From Bacteroidota bacterium (GTDB lineage Bacteria; Bacteroidota; Ignavibacteria; Ignavibacteriales; Melioribacteraceae): a stretch of 64,000 nucleotides of DNA. The notes below the pieces were generated by a model that worked only from the letters and a program-made list of their open reading frames with translations, was not told the origin of the DNA and did not search any database. The stretch lies in NCBI GenBank assembly GCA_023381535.1, contig JAMCSN010000131.1, forward strand, positions 49,662 to 113,661, read 5' to 3'. Positions 56,395-64,000 of this stretch are shown here, piece after piece. A program made the position numbers and the translations under genes. Each line of letters starts with the position of its first letter. Within the stretch, counting starts at the first letter, position 1.

Positions 56395-57748
56395 CAGACT
56401 CTTCTTGCGATCTCCATGATTTTGGCAGCCGTTTGGTAATGAACTCGAAATTAAGAGTTACTTTTTCACGCGCACTTTTTATCATCAATAAAATACCGAC
56501 TACGCCGAGCAAAATATTTGCGCTCCATATTCCCGCAAAAGGTGAAAGCAATGCTCTATCGGCTAATTTTTCGCCGCCGATTAAAAATGCCCAGTAAGTC
56601 AAAAAGAAAATTAGACTTATTCCCGCAGCCATACCGAATCCGCCGCGCCGCATCATTGTTCCAAGTGGCGCACCGATTAAAACAAATACGATGCATGCAA
56701 ACGGCAAAGAATATTTTTTATGAATTTCTACCCAGTATCGGTCCATCTCGCGTCTGTTCCAATCAAGACGCGTCAACGTATTGTTAATGTGATTTTGATC
56801 TTGACTAATCTTTTGCTGCGATCGTAAATAGACAAATCGATTGTTTGAGCTTTCGCCTTCAAGTCTTACAGGTTGATTCTTGCTGCTAATAAGCGATGAA
56901 ATATTATCCTCGTATTCTTTCAAAAGTTTGGTACGGATTGCATTGAGACTGTCAACAAGTACAAGCATATGCTGTGCGCCCATTTCGCGGTCGCCGCGCG
57001 GACCGCCAGGACCGCTTTGCTCAAAAGTAAATTGATCTGCCGGCATTGCAATCTTGTGTCTCTGGAATCTTATTTTGCGGTATTCATTTCTATCGGCATT
57101 ATCCGACTCGTGTATCTCGCCGTTCTGCAAATCCATTATCAGTACTTTTTGATCGGGCGCATAATATATTTTTCCGAATGATGCCGTTACAATATTTATT
57201 TTCGGCAGATGTGAATAGTCATAAATTGTTACTTGCTTCAATTCATTTTTAACCGGGTCGATATCGCGGACAAGGATTGCGTAGTTCGGAACTTCTTGTG
57301 AAAAGACTCCGGGCACAAGTGAAAGTGTCGGCTTCTTTCTGGAAATGTCTTCCATCAAAAGTCTGGCAGCATGATTTGCATCCGGATAAATATGATTGTT
57401 AAAGTAAACGAGCGAAAGCGCTACGAAGACACTGGCAATAAGCGGGGGAGTCATCATTTTGTACAAACTAACTCCAGTTGCTTTCATAATTGAAATTTCG
57501 TTGTTCTGAGACATTGCGCCGAACGCCATCAAAGTTGCAACGAGAACCGACATCGGCACAACAAGCACTACAATCCATGCAAGGTTGTAAATGATTAGTT
57601 GGAGGATTACCCACAAGCTTAGTCCTTTTCCAACAAGCCGGTCGGCAAACTTCATCATGAACTGAAGAACGAAAATAAAAATCAGAATTACTATCGAAAA
57701 TAAAAACGGAACCACATGATTCTTCAATATGTAGCGGACTAATATCAT
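56381..57748 (-). CDS. LptF-like permease (YjgP/YjgQ family)
   Basis: The partner of the LptG-like gene, 455 residues. The N-terminal helix ILVRYILKNHVVPFLFSI and the conserved TLMAFGAMSQNNEISIMKATGVSLYKMMTPPL (about 65-100) fit LptF. The periplasmic domain is longer than usual, with a charged insert (NADRNEYRKIRFQRHKIAMP to about residue 290) and a Gln/Asn-rich helical part. The C-terminus has PFACIVFVLIGAPLGTMMRRGGFGMAAGISL. It lies first in a two-gene minus-strand operon, divergent from the M20 peptidase. Confidence 0.9.
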   Translation of the reverse strand: MILVRYILKNHVVPFLFSIVILIFIFVLQFMMKFADRLVGKGLSLWVILQLIIYNLAWIVVLVVPMSVLVATLMAFGAMSQNNEISIMKATGVSLYKMMTPPLIASVFVALSLVYFNNHIYPDANHAARLLMEDISRKKPTLSLVPGVFSQEVPNYAILVRDIDPVKNELKQVTIYDYSHLPKINIVTASFGKIYYAPDQKVLIMDLQNGEIHESDNADRNEYRKIRFQRHKIAMPADQFTFEQSGPGGPRGDREMGAQHMLVLVDSLNAIRTKLLKEYEDNISSLISSKNQPVRLEGESSNNRFVYLRSQQKISQDQNHINNTLTRLDWNRREMDRYWVEIHKKYSLPFACIVFVLIGAPLGTMMRRGGFGMAAGISLIFFLTYWAFLIGGEKLADRALLSPFAGIWSANILLGVVGILLMIKSAREKVTLNFEFITKRLPKSWRSQEESDENS

Positions 57749-57885
57749 TTTTACTGATTACCCGGCAATGATTTCGTTTGCAATTTACCAATAAGTTAGA
57801 AAAGTTTTAAAAGAAATACGACCGGCAATGAAAGAAAGACTGCCGTTACAGTGAAGTTGAAGCGCTCGATTTGTCCTTAATTGAC

Positions 57886-57916
57886 TTGAATCCAGTGCTG
57901 CTTAGGTGTAAATTTG
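57886..57916 (+). promoter_or_regulatory. Bacteroidota-type promoter upstream of the M20 peptidase
   Basis: TTG at 57886-57888, 20 bases, then TAAATTTG at 57909-57916, matching -33 TTG and -7 TAnnTTTG. Transcription would start near 57922, upstream of the GTG start at 57978 chosen below. Confidence 0.4.
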
Positions 57917-57977
57917 AAAAGCAAAGTTGCATGAAAAACTCAGCCACCACTTTTTGTCGAATACATTAGGAGGATTA

Positions 57978-59345
57978 GTGGATTCAGTTATTTCTCATTT
58001 GAAAAGTAATTTCAATACTTATCTTGAAGAACTTAAGGAATACTTGCGGATAAAGAGCATCAGCACGCTTGCTTCTCATAAGAGCGACATGATTAGATGC
58101 GCGGATTTTGTTGCCGATAAATTACAACACGCCGGGATGACACGGGTAGAAATTTTTCAGACAGCAGGGCATCCGATTGTTTACGGTGAATGGCTGGGGC
58201 AGCCCGGAAAACCAACTGTGCTGATCTATGGGCATTACGATGTTCAACCGGTCGATCCGCTGGATTTATGGCACAGCGACCCGTTCGAACCGGTTATTCA
58301 CGACGATAAGATTTGGGCGCGCGGTGCAAATGACAATAAAGGTCAGAATTACATACACATAAAAAGCGTTGAGGCTTTTTTCAAAACGGTTGGAACGCTT
58401 CCGTTGAATGTGAAATTTTTATTTGAGGGGGAAGAGGAAATTGGCAGTGAAAGTTTGACGTCGTTTCTTAAAACGCATCAAGAGTTGTTAAAGTGTGATT
58501 CCGTTCTTGTCTCGGATACAAGCATGTACGGTCGTGGAATTCCTACCATTACTTATGGTTTGCGCGGGTTGCTCTACATGGAAGTTGAAATGACCGGGCC
58601 TGACAAAGATTTGCATTCCGGAAGTTTCGGCGGCGCAGTTGCAAATCCTATAAATGAGCTGGCAAAACTAATTTCAAAGCTGCATGATAAAGATGGGAAA
58701 ATTACAATTCCAAAATTTTACAACGGTGTTCAGAAACTTTCTAAAGCGGAGAAAGAAAATTTTAAACGATTAAAATTTTCCGATAAAGCTTATGCGAAGG
58801 AAGTCGGCGTTAAAAAACTTCATGGTGAAAAAGGATTTACAACTTTAGAAAGATTGTGGACGAGACCAACTTTGGATTGTAACGGCATCATAGGAGGTTT
58901 CACTGAAATTGGCGCTAAGACGGTTCTGCCATCCAAGGCAACGGCAAAGATCAGCATGCGCTTGGTTCCTAATCAAGATCCGTTAAAAATTGCCAAAGAT
59001 TTTTCAAAGTATGTTAAATCATTAGTTCCGCAGAGTGTTAAGCTCGATGTAAAGATGCTTCAATACGGTTACCCGGCTGTTGTTCCGTTTGGAAGCAATG
59101 CGCTAAATGCCGGGGCGAAAGCGACTGCTAAAGCATACGGCAAGAAAACAGTTTTTACACGTGAAGGCGGATCCATTTCAATTGTAGTGGATTTCATGAA
59201 AAACTTAAAAGCTCCGGTTGTGTTGATGGGATTTGGTCTCGATTCGGACGATATTCATTCTCCTAACGAACATTTTCTTTTGGAAAATTTTGAAAAAGGT
59301 TTGTACGCGTCCGCATATTTTCTTGACGAATTTTCGAAAGTTTAA
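57978..59345 (+). CDS. M20 family dipeptidase (carnosinase/DapE-like)
   Basis: A di-zinc metallopeptidase of about 455 residues. The GTG at 57978 is chosen because AGGAGG sits five bases upstream; an upstream TTG at 57927 lacks this. Zinc and catalytic motifs: VLIYGHYDVQP (about 80-90), WARGANDNKGQ near 115, FEGEEEIGS near 155 with the catalytic Glu, and DIHSPNEHFLLENF near the end. The lid domain has DLHSGSFGGAVANPINELAK. M20 enzymes of this type cleave dipeptides or beta-Ala/D-amino-acid peptides; the exact substrate is unknown. It probably recycles peptides. Confidence 0.9.
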   Translation: MDSVISHLKSNFNTYLEELKEYLRIKSISTLASHKSDMIRCADFVADKLQHAGMTRVEIFQTAGHPIVYGEWLGQPGKPTVLIYGHYDVQPVDPLDLWHSDPFEPVIHDDKIWARGANDNKGQNYIHIKSVEAFFKTVGTLPLNVKFLFEGEEEIGSESLTSFLKTHQELLKCDSVLVSDTSMYGRGIPTITYGLRGLLYMEVEMTGPDKDLHSGSFGGAVANPINELAKLISKLHDKDGKITIPKFYNGVQKLSKAEKENFKRLKFSDKAYAKEVGVKKLHGEKGFTTLERLWTRPTLDCNGIIGGFTEIGAKTVLPSKATAKISMRLVPNQDPLKIAKDFSKYVKSLVPQSVKLDVKMLQYGYPAVVPFGSNALNAGAKATAKAYGKKTVFTREGGSISIVVDFMKNLKAPVVLMGFGLDSDDIHSPNEHFLLENFEKGLYASAYFLDEFSKV

Positions 59346-59384
59346 AAGTGAAATCGGATTTTATTAATAATAGAGGATGCTTAG

Positions 59385-60233
59385 ATGAAACTCTATAAAG
59401 CATTTATAGCGTTTCTCGTTTTTGGATTATTATTCGTTTCATGTAAGTCCAAAGAAGTTGGCGGCGATGCAGCTACATCAGCCGCAAAAGATGAAAGCGT
59501 TCGGGAGTATAAGATTGGTATTCAAAAAGAACAGACTAAGAACAGATTTCCGTGCGACACAATCTCATTAAAGGAGTATATACTTAACAATTATGACCCC
59601 GGGACGTATTTGGTCGAGTTCGACAAAACTTACACATACAGTATTCCGAAACCAGCCGTAATTTATTTTAGAGATACTACCGATTACATACTTGCGGTAA
59701 TCGCAAAATCAAAACCTACTGAGAGGCACATAGAAACGAAAAATGTTGTGGGATACGAGTCAAGTTTTATAAATCTTGACAGCACAAAACTTGGTACTGC
59801 ATTTTTCTGGTTAACTCTTTTTGAATGCAATGATGGTACGTTCAAGCGCATCTGGGAAGCTGAAGTCCCGATGCACGGCGGATTCAATAGAATGACGATC
59901 AAACTATGGAAACCGAAAAACATAAAATATGTTGAACTGAATTACGAGGACGGAATAATCAGCGGTCACCGCAACTATAACTTTTTCATGATAGACGGAT
60001 GGCGTAACCCGCCGCACCTTATGGAAACTTACGAAGGGATTGTTCACAAACGTACGCTCGCAAACGTGAACAATGATAAATTCCCAGATTATTATGAGTA
60101 CCGTTTTACATCGGGTCAGTACCTTGATTCATTGGCACAAATTAGAATTTTAGATTCAATACCTTTCTACTGGAGTACAAAACGTCAACTTTATATAACC
60201 GATAAGAATCCTCGTTGGTTCAGAAAATACTAA
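59385..60233 (+). CDS. Lipoprotein of unknown function
   Basis: Not recognised. The 282-residue product has a lipoprotein signal peptide with the lipobox FVSC and lipidation at Cys20, so it should be anchored in the inner or outer membrane. The mature part is beta-rich (TYLVEFDKTYTYSIPKPAVI; LKLWK-type strands) with EYRFTSGQYLDSLAQIRILD near the end. It is followed 13 bases later by ygfZ. No enzyme motif is visible. Confidence 0.75.
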   Translation: MKLYKAFIAFLVFGLLFVSCKSKEVGGDAATSAAKDESVREYKIGIQKEQTKNRFPCDTISLKEYILNNYDPGTYLVEFDKTYTYSIPKPAVIYFRDTTDYILAVIAKSKPTERHIETKNVVGYESSFINLDSTKLGTAFFWLTLFECNDGTFKRIWEAEVPMHGGFNRMTIKLWKPKNIKYVELNYEDGIISGHRNYNFFMIDGWRNPPHLMETYEGIVHKRTLANVNNDKFPDYYEYRFTSGQYLDSLAQIRILDSIPFYWSTKRQLYITDKNPRWFRKY

Positions 60234-60246
60234 ACGTGAGTTGTTA

Positions 60247-61338
60247 ATGTTTCAAGAAGTTTCAAACAAGCATATTATGGATGATCAATTACTACAACAG
60301 TTTCCCGGTATGTTAAAAAGTAATGGTTCGGTTCGCAGATTTACAAACGCTGCCGATGAATTTAACACGCTGCGAAACGGAGTCGGATTAAGAATTGTTT
60401 TTGATTCGATGATAATTAAAATGACTGGGAAAGACGTTCTCGATTTCTTGCATCGCATATCTACGAATACTTTGTTGGATTTACAGACGCAGCAAAAAAG
60501 AAATACTCTTTTCCTCAATGATAAAGGAAGGTTTATCGATAGAGCAACACTGCTGGCTTTGGAGGGTGAGTACCAACTTATTGGCAGTTCCGACCAAAAT
60601 AAAAGACTGCTAAGCTGGATCAATAAGTTCATCATTATGGAAGATATAAAGACCGAGGATCTTTCCGATAAGTTTACTCTGTTGGAATTGATTGGACCGC
60701 AAACCAATTCTTTTTTAACTCTCATGTTAGGTAATGAAGTCGATCTGAACGACGTTACGAAAATTCATACTTTGAGTGTGGACGGATTCCAGTTTCTATT
60801 TTGTCTAAATGTTGAGCCGAATAATGCCAAGGTTTTTAAGATCATCATCGAAAAAGAAAAAGTTTCCAACTTCATAAACTATTTGTTCAGCATAAAAAGT
60901 GTTTTTGATTTGACTTTAATCGGTGAAGACGCTTACGATGCGTTTAGAATTCAAAACGGAATCCCCGCATTGCCACAGGAAATAAACGATTCTACAAATC
61001 CTTATGAAGTCGATTTGATAGATGAGGTTAACTTCAAGAAGGGCTGTTATATCGGTCAGGAAGTGATTGCCAGGTTAGACACGTATGACAAGATTCAGCG
61101 AAAGCTGATGCGTATTTCTCTTTCTGTAAAAGTGAACGACAAAAATATGGCGATCTATTCTGATGGAATGATCCAAGCGGGAATAATTTCCAGCATATCG
61201 AATCCTGAACTTTTCAACGAGCAAATCGGTTTAGCTATAGTGAATAAAAAAGCTCTAGAAACGGGAAAACAGTTTCATATGTTATCGGGCGACGAGAAAA
61301 TTTCCGCTGTGATTTCTTTTCTGGATAATCACAAATGA
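60247..61338 (+). CDS. ygfZ: Folate-binding YgfZ/GcvT-like protein
   Basis: A 363-residue folate-dependent protein of the YgfZ (IBA57) family that helps maintain some 4Fe-4S enzymes. The hallmark KGCYIGQEVIARLDTYDKIQ (about residues 260-279) has the conserved Cys. The N-terminal GcvT-like fold begins with LRNGVGLRIVFDSMIIKMTG and LHRISTNTLLDL. The ATG at 60247 is preferred to an upstream TTG. Its last four bases overlap the ATG of the cobalamin adenosyltransferase (ATGA), which indicates coupling. Confidence 0.9.
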   Translation: MFQEVSNKHIMDDQLLQQFPGMLKSNGSVRRFTNAADEFNTLRNGVGLRIVFDSMIIKMTGKDVLDFLHRISTNTLLDLQTQQKRNTLFLNDKGRFIDRATLLALEGEYQLIGSSDQNKRLLSWINKFIIMEDIKTEDLSDKFTLLELIGPQTNSFLTLMLGNEVDLNDVTKIHTLSVDGFQFLFCLNVEPNNAKVFKIIIEKEKVSNFINYLFSIKSVFDLTLIGEDAYDAFRIQNGIPALPQEINDSTNPYEVDLIDEVNFKKGCYIGQEVIARLDTYDKIQRKLMRISLSVKVNDKNMAIYSDGMIQAGIISSISNPELFNEQIGLAIVNKKALETGKQFHMLSGDEKISAVISFLDNHK

Positions 61339-61883
61339 AAATTTACACAAAGATCGGCGACAAAGGCGAGACGTCTTTGTTTGGTGGTAAAAAAGTTTGG
61401 AAGGATGACTTGCGTATCGAAGCTTACGGTTCGATTGATGAACTGAACTCTGTTATCGGTATGGCAATTGCTGAAATTAAAAATGATGAACTCGAAACGG
61501 AGTTGCGTAAAATTCAGAATGAATTGTTCGTTGTCGGTTCGGATTTGGCAGCACCGTTAGATTCTGATTCCAAAAAAATTGTTGTTCCGCGTGTTGATGA
61601 AAGTTTTACAAAGAGGCTCGAAGAGTTAATTGATAAGTTTGAAGCGGAATTGCCTCAGCTGAAACAATTTATTTTACCCGGCGGTTTAAAAGGTGCGGCA
61701 ATTCTTCACAATGCAAGGACTGTTTGCCGGCGTGCCGAGAGAAATGTTGTCGCTCTTTCAAAAGAGGAAACTATCGGCACTGAAATTAAAAAATACTTAA
61801 ACCGTTTGTCCGATCTTCTGTTTGTTTTTGCCAGATTCGAAAATTTTTCAAACGGTACTAAAGACATATTCTGGCAAAAATAA
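61335..61883 (+). CDS. Cob(I)yrinic acid a,c-diamide adenosyltransferase, PduO type
   Basis: A 182-residue trimeric adenosyltransferase that makes adenosylcobalamin from cob(I)alamin and ATP. It starts MKIYTKIGDKGETSLFGGKK, with the ATP-binding TKIGDKGETSLFGG at residues 4-17. SIDELNSVIGMAI lies near 33, and the helix with RTVCRRAERNVVAL near 130 holds conserved Arg residues. It overlaps ygfZ by four bases. It supplies cofactor to B12-dependent enzymes such as methylmalonyl-CoA mutase; none is in the window. Confidence 0.93.
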   Translation: MKIYTKIGDKGETSLFGGKKVWKDDLRIEAYGSIDELNSVIGMAIAEIKNDELETELRKIQNELFVVGSDLAAPLDSDSKKIVVPRVDESFTKRLEELIDKFEAELPQLKQFILPGGLKGAAILHNARTVCRRAERNVVALSKEETIGTEIKKYLNRLSDLLFVFARFENFSNGTKDIFWQK

Positions 61884-61946
61884 GTTTGTTCTTTGTTAAT
61901 CTGAGTGATAATTCCCAAATCAAATTCTTTCATCCGTAATTTTAAC

Positions 61947-62299
61947 GGGGGTGAATTTGGCTTCGACGGGGTTATAAGTTCTATGAACGGCGCACCGTGT
62001 TCTCCGTAGACACGTTAAACGACGGTATAAAAATAACTGGCGAATATAATTACGCTTTAGCTGCTTAATAAAATTAGCAGCCGTTCTTCAATTTCCCTCA
62101 TGCCGGATTTTGAAAGAACGCCGATTAGGTATGATAGCTGATTCGAACTTCCGGATAGATGAGGCGAATTTTTTTTCGGAATAGTCCCGCTCAAAACCTG
62201 TCTCTCGGTGTTGGCGGGATGAAATTAAACGAAAGACTATGTGCGTAGAAGTTCATTGAAATGTAGCTTCGGACGCGGGTTCGACTCCCGCCACCTCCA
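61947..62299 (+). ncRNA. ssrA: Transfer-messenger RNA (tmRNA)
   Basis: A 353-base tmRNA that rescues stalled ribosomes and tags the nascent chain. The 5' end GGGGGTGAATTTGGCTTCGA and the 3' end with GGACGCGGGTTCGACTCCCG pair to form the tRNA-like acceptor arm (GGGGGTG with CACCTCC, one G-T pair). The tag frame at 62039-62065 reads GEYNYALAA and is followed by TAATAA. The GGC resume codon and NYALAA ending are typical of Bacteroidota. The 3' CCA is not encoded (the discriminator A is followed by CTC). A pair of hairpins follows. Confidence 0.96.
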
Positions 62300-62302
62300 C
62301 TC

Positions 62303-62334
62303 GGCTTCGTTTTGAGTTTACGAAAAACGAAGCC
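62303..62334 (+). terminator. Strong hairpin just after ssrA
   Basis: A perfect 11-base stem, GGCTTCGTTTT (62303-62313) and AAAACGAAGCC (62324-62334), four bases after the tmRNA end. No T-run follows, so it may be a processing or attenuation structure rather than a canonical terminator. Confidence 0.5.
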
Positions 62335-62337
62335 AAA

Positions 62338-62403
62338 CACGGCGTAGTCACGATTTATGTGACGGAGCCGGTAAGAATCTGTAATCTCAAAACTACGCCG
62401 TAG
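62338..62403. repeat. Second palindromic structure between ssrA and the GIY-YIG gene
   Basis: A 10-base inverted repeat, ACGGCGTAGT (62339-62348) and ACTACGCCGT (62392-62401), with a smaller inner pair (TCAC 62348-62351 / GTGA 62359-62362). Immediately before a tiny nuclease gene and after a tmRNA, a classical integration site, it may be a small mobile repeat. Confidence 0.5.
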
Positions 62404-62415
62404 TGATACTCATGA

Positions 62416-62658
62416 ATGTTTTATTATGTATATATATTAGAAAGTATTAGCCAACCTGGAAATTACTACGTTGGTTGCACCGCCAATCTGAAAAGAAGAT
62501 TGGAAAGGCATAATCAAGGAGGTTCACCCCACACTTCAAAATATAAACCACGGCAATTGACTACAGCAATATCATTCACAGATAAACACAAAGCATATTT
62601 GTTTGAAAAGTATTTGAAGAGCCATTCAGGTAGAGCATTTTCAAAAAAGCATTTTTAA
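62416..62658 (+). CDS. GIY-YIG nuclease-like small protein
   Basis: An 80-residue single-domain protein of the YhbQ/UPF0213 type within the GIY-YIG superfamily. It shows FYYVYILESISQPGNYYVGC (first strand pair, with YVY and YVG), TANLKRRLERHNQGGSPHTS with the catalytic Arg, and the Glu-bearing helix AYLFEKYLKSHSGRAFSKKHF. It is complete for this short class, which includes many stand-alone proteins of unknown role in Bacteroidota. It follows the tmRNA and palindromes, so it may have come in with an insertion. Confidence 0.85.
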   Translation: MFYYVYILESISQPGNYYVGCTANLKRRLERHNQGGSPHTSKYKPRQLTTAISFTDKHKAYLFEKYLKSHSGRAFSKKHF

Positions 62659-62835
62659 ATAATTTTGCAAACTAAAAGGGGGCTTCTCTGCGGTAAACTC
62701 TGCGGTTTGTTATCACTCAGGTTGAAACAAAGCCACAACTTTTCCACCTTTTTCACTCTATTTTCAAATAAAAATCATGCCAGTAGTTTAATTTTATTGA
62801 TTTACCAACTTTATTGCCTTAAATTTGAATACGTT
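62659..62835. other. Spacer between the GIY-YIG gene and dapF
   Basis: A 177-base AT-rich region without a gene. It has the short direct repeat CTCTGCGGT (62686-62694 and 62698-62706). An open frame runs through it into dapF, but it is not similar to any DapF N-terminus. Confidence 0.35.
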
Positions 62836-63690
62836 ATGATGCATCTTCTTTTCACAAAACTTAGCGGTGCCGGGAACGATTTTATTCTTTTTGATAAGAA
62901 AATTAACCCGGAATTAGAGCTAAATTCTACACTAATCGCTAAGATTTGCAACAGAAGAACCGGTATTGGCGCAGACGGTGTACTTGTTATTTCAAATGAT
63001 GATAGAACTGCGTTCGGGATGCATTATTTCAATGCTGACGGCACTTCCGGTAGCCTTTGTGCCAACGGAGCCAGGTGCGCATTGAAATACACCAAGGAAA
63101 GCGGCATGATCGGCTTGGAGAAAGTATCTTTCACGGCGAATGATATTCTCTATTCAGGTCAAGTTCTGAGTGATAAAATTGTCAAATTTTATCTGAATGA
63201 ACCTAAGGAACTCAAGACCAAGTTTAAGATCAAAGCAGCCAATCAGTTAATCACGGCGTCGTATTTGGATACAGGTTCGCCGCATGTTGTGATAAAGATT
63301 GAAGATGTATTGTTGGATCCGTCTCATCCGAATAATGTTTACCAAGACTTGGATCAGCTTCCGGTTTATGAAATTGGAAGGGAAATTCGGTACTCTAAAG
63401 ATTTTGAGCCAAAGGGAACAAACGTAAACTTTGTGAGCATAGCTGAAGACGTAATAAGAATTAGAAGCTATGAGCGCGGTGTTGAAGATGAAACATTATC
63501 GTGCGGAACCGGCGCGGTTGCCGCAGCTTTGATAGCTTATTTTAATGAACGCATGGAGCCGCCTGTTAAATTGCTGGCAAAAAGCGGCGATGTTTTAATT
63601 GTTGATTTCAAAATCAACAACAATAAAGTGCAGGATTTGTCTTTGACCGGTCCGGCAGAAATTATTTTCAAAGGTGAATTATCAATCTAA
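62836..63690 (+). CDS. dapF: Diaminopimelate epimerase
   Basis: Converts LL- to meso-diaminopimelate for lysine and peptidoglycan synthesis. The ATG at 62836 is used (the next codon, 62839, is also ATG), giving about 284 residues. DapF begins MHLLFTKLSGAGNDFIL, so the long upstream frame is not part of the protein. The two catalytic cysteines are in GSLCANGARC (about residue 75) and SCGTGAVAAAL (about 223). Family motifs NRRTGIGADGVLV and GTNVNFVS are present. An ORF with a dimeric alpha/beta-barrel look follows 12 bases later. Confidence 0.96.
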   Translation: MMHLLFTKLSGAGNDFILFDKKINPELELNSTLIAKICNRRTGIGADGVLVISNDDRTAFGMHYFNADGTSGSLCANGARCALKYTKESGMIGLEKVSFTANDILYSGQVLSDKIVKFYLNEPKELKTKFKIKAANQLITASYLDTGSPHVVIKIEDVLLDPSHPNNVYQDLDQLPVYEIGREIRYSKDFEPKGTNVNFVSIAEDVIRIRSYERGVEDETLSCGTGAVAAALIAYFNERMEPPVKLLAKSGDVLIVDFKINNNKVQDLSLTGPAEIIFKGELSI

Positions 63691-63702
63691 ACGAGGATAT
63701 AA

Positions 63703-64000
63703 ATGAGTAAAGTCATCTTTTCTATTCGCTATAATATTATTCCGGAAAGAAGAGCGGAATACTTAGATGTTGTTAGAGAATTGAAAAACATTGTTAAAGC
63801 AGATGGTTTAGAGAGCTATTCTGTTTACGAACAGAAGAACAAAGCCAATAATTTTGAAGAAATTTATATGTTCAAAAACAAAGAATCGTATGAGAATTTT
63901 GAAGACAGTACCGATGAGCGAATAGATATTTTGATGACGAAACTTTCGGATATGATTAAAGAGCAAACTACACAGTACACAACATTATTTGAAGTGAACA
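63703..64000 (+). CDS. Partial small protein, possibly ABM-like (runs off the window)
   Basis: An ATG at 63703, with GAGGATATAA upstream, opens a frame that is still open at the window edge, about 99 residues so far. It starts MSKVIFSIRYNIIPERRAEY and continues with LDVVRELKNIVKADGLESYS and IYMFKNKESYENFEDSTDER. The pattern of a beta strand, a helix with RAEY, and a Glu-rich strand resembles the antibiotic-biosynthesis-monooxygenase (ABM) dimeric alpha/beta-barrel fold. The rest cannot be seen. Confidence 0.6.
   Translation, partial: MSKVIFSIRYNIIPERRAEYLDVVRELKNIVKADGLESYSVYEQKNKANNFEEIYMFKNKESYENFEDSTDERIDILMTKLSDMIKEQTTQYTTLFEVN

Noticed and set aside
62416..62658. Fragment of UvrC
   Set aside because: The 80-residue product is a complete small GIY-YIG protein with a normal start and stop, and no other UvrC parts lie next to it.
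62665..62835. Possible 57-residue N-terminal extension of DapF
   Set aside because: DapF proteins start at the MHLLFTKLSGAGND motif; the upstream frame has no similarity to the family and lies in a spacer with repeated CTCTGCGGT.

Overview
The window looks like a contiguous chromosomal stretch from a moderately low-GC, Gram-negative member of the Bacteroidota/Chlorobiota group, most likely class Ignavibacteria. The evidence is a protein with a type IX secretion (T9SS) sorting tail followed directly by a PorV-like protein, a carboxypeptidase-regulatory-domain TonB-type receptor, a GWxTD protein, a tmRNA tag of the Bacteroidota form (GEYNYALAA), and an F-type ATP synthase cluster that lacks atpD and atpC. 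Shine-Dalgarno sequences are common, unlike in many Bacteroidota. A few upstream regions carry the Bacteroidota-type TTG-N19/20-TAnnTTTG promoter. No taxonomic search was possible, so the placement is inference.

Layout. 1-8.8 kb: a secreted unknown protein, then a surface-glycan block (two GT4-type glycosyltransferases, an LhgO-like oxidase, a polyprenyl-phosphate sugar-1-phosphate transferase, a DPM1-like GT2, and a GT2 fused to a degenerate sugar transferase). 8.8-18.8 kb: accA, a thioesterase, a gene-poor gap holding nested transposon-like elements, a flippase, dut, dnaE, a FabL-like reductase, an acyl-CoA dehydrogenase and trxA. 18.8-31 kb: a propeller protein, a possible 44-residue ORF, the TonB receptor/T9SS cargo/PorV-like trio, a GWxTD protein, a lipid A acyltransferase and a GT9. 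31-37.9 kb: M23 peptidase plus bactofilin, then atpZ, an atpI-like gene and atpBEFH-AG. 37.9-41.6 kb: ffh-rpsP-khpA-rimM-trmD-rplS. 41.7-46.8 kb: an MqnA-like gene convergent with add-unknown-hutU-serA, where serA is frameshifted. 47-55.3 kb: a TPR protein, DUF3467, and a four-gene run (secreted protein, FecR, barrel protein, CHASE2 adenylate cyclase). 55.3-64 kb: lptG/lptF-type permeases, an M20 peptidase, a lipoprotein, ygfZ, a PduO-type adenosyltransferase, ssrA (tmRNA), a GIY-YIG protein, dapF and a partial ORF.

How the genes work together. Most of the window is housekeeping: translation and SRP, ATP synthesis, fatty acid and DNA metabolism, and the cell envelope. Envelope biogenesis recurs throughout (glycan synthesis and flipping, lipid A acylation, Lpt-type permeases, M23/bactofilin, T9SS cargo). 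The most system-like uncharacterised unit is the 48.8-55.3 kb run, which may couple a periplasmic or outer-membrane state to cAMP synthesis.

At least four short non-autonomous inverted-repeat elements (about 97-180 bp) lie between genes, one inside another, with no transposase in the window. They sit directly behind stop codons or inside an operon (atpH/atpA). No rRNA, tRNA, CRISPR array, complete insertion sequence or prophage was seen.
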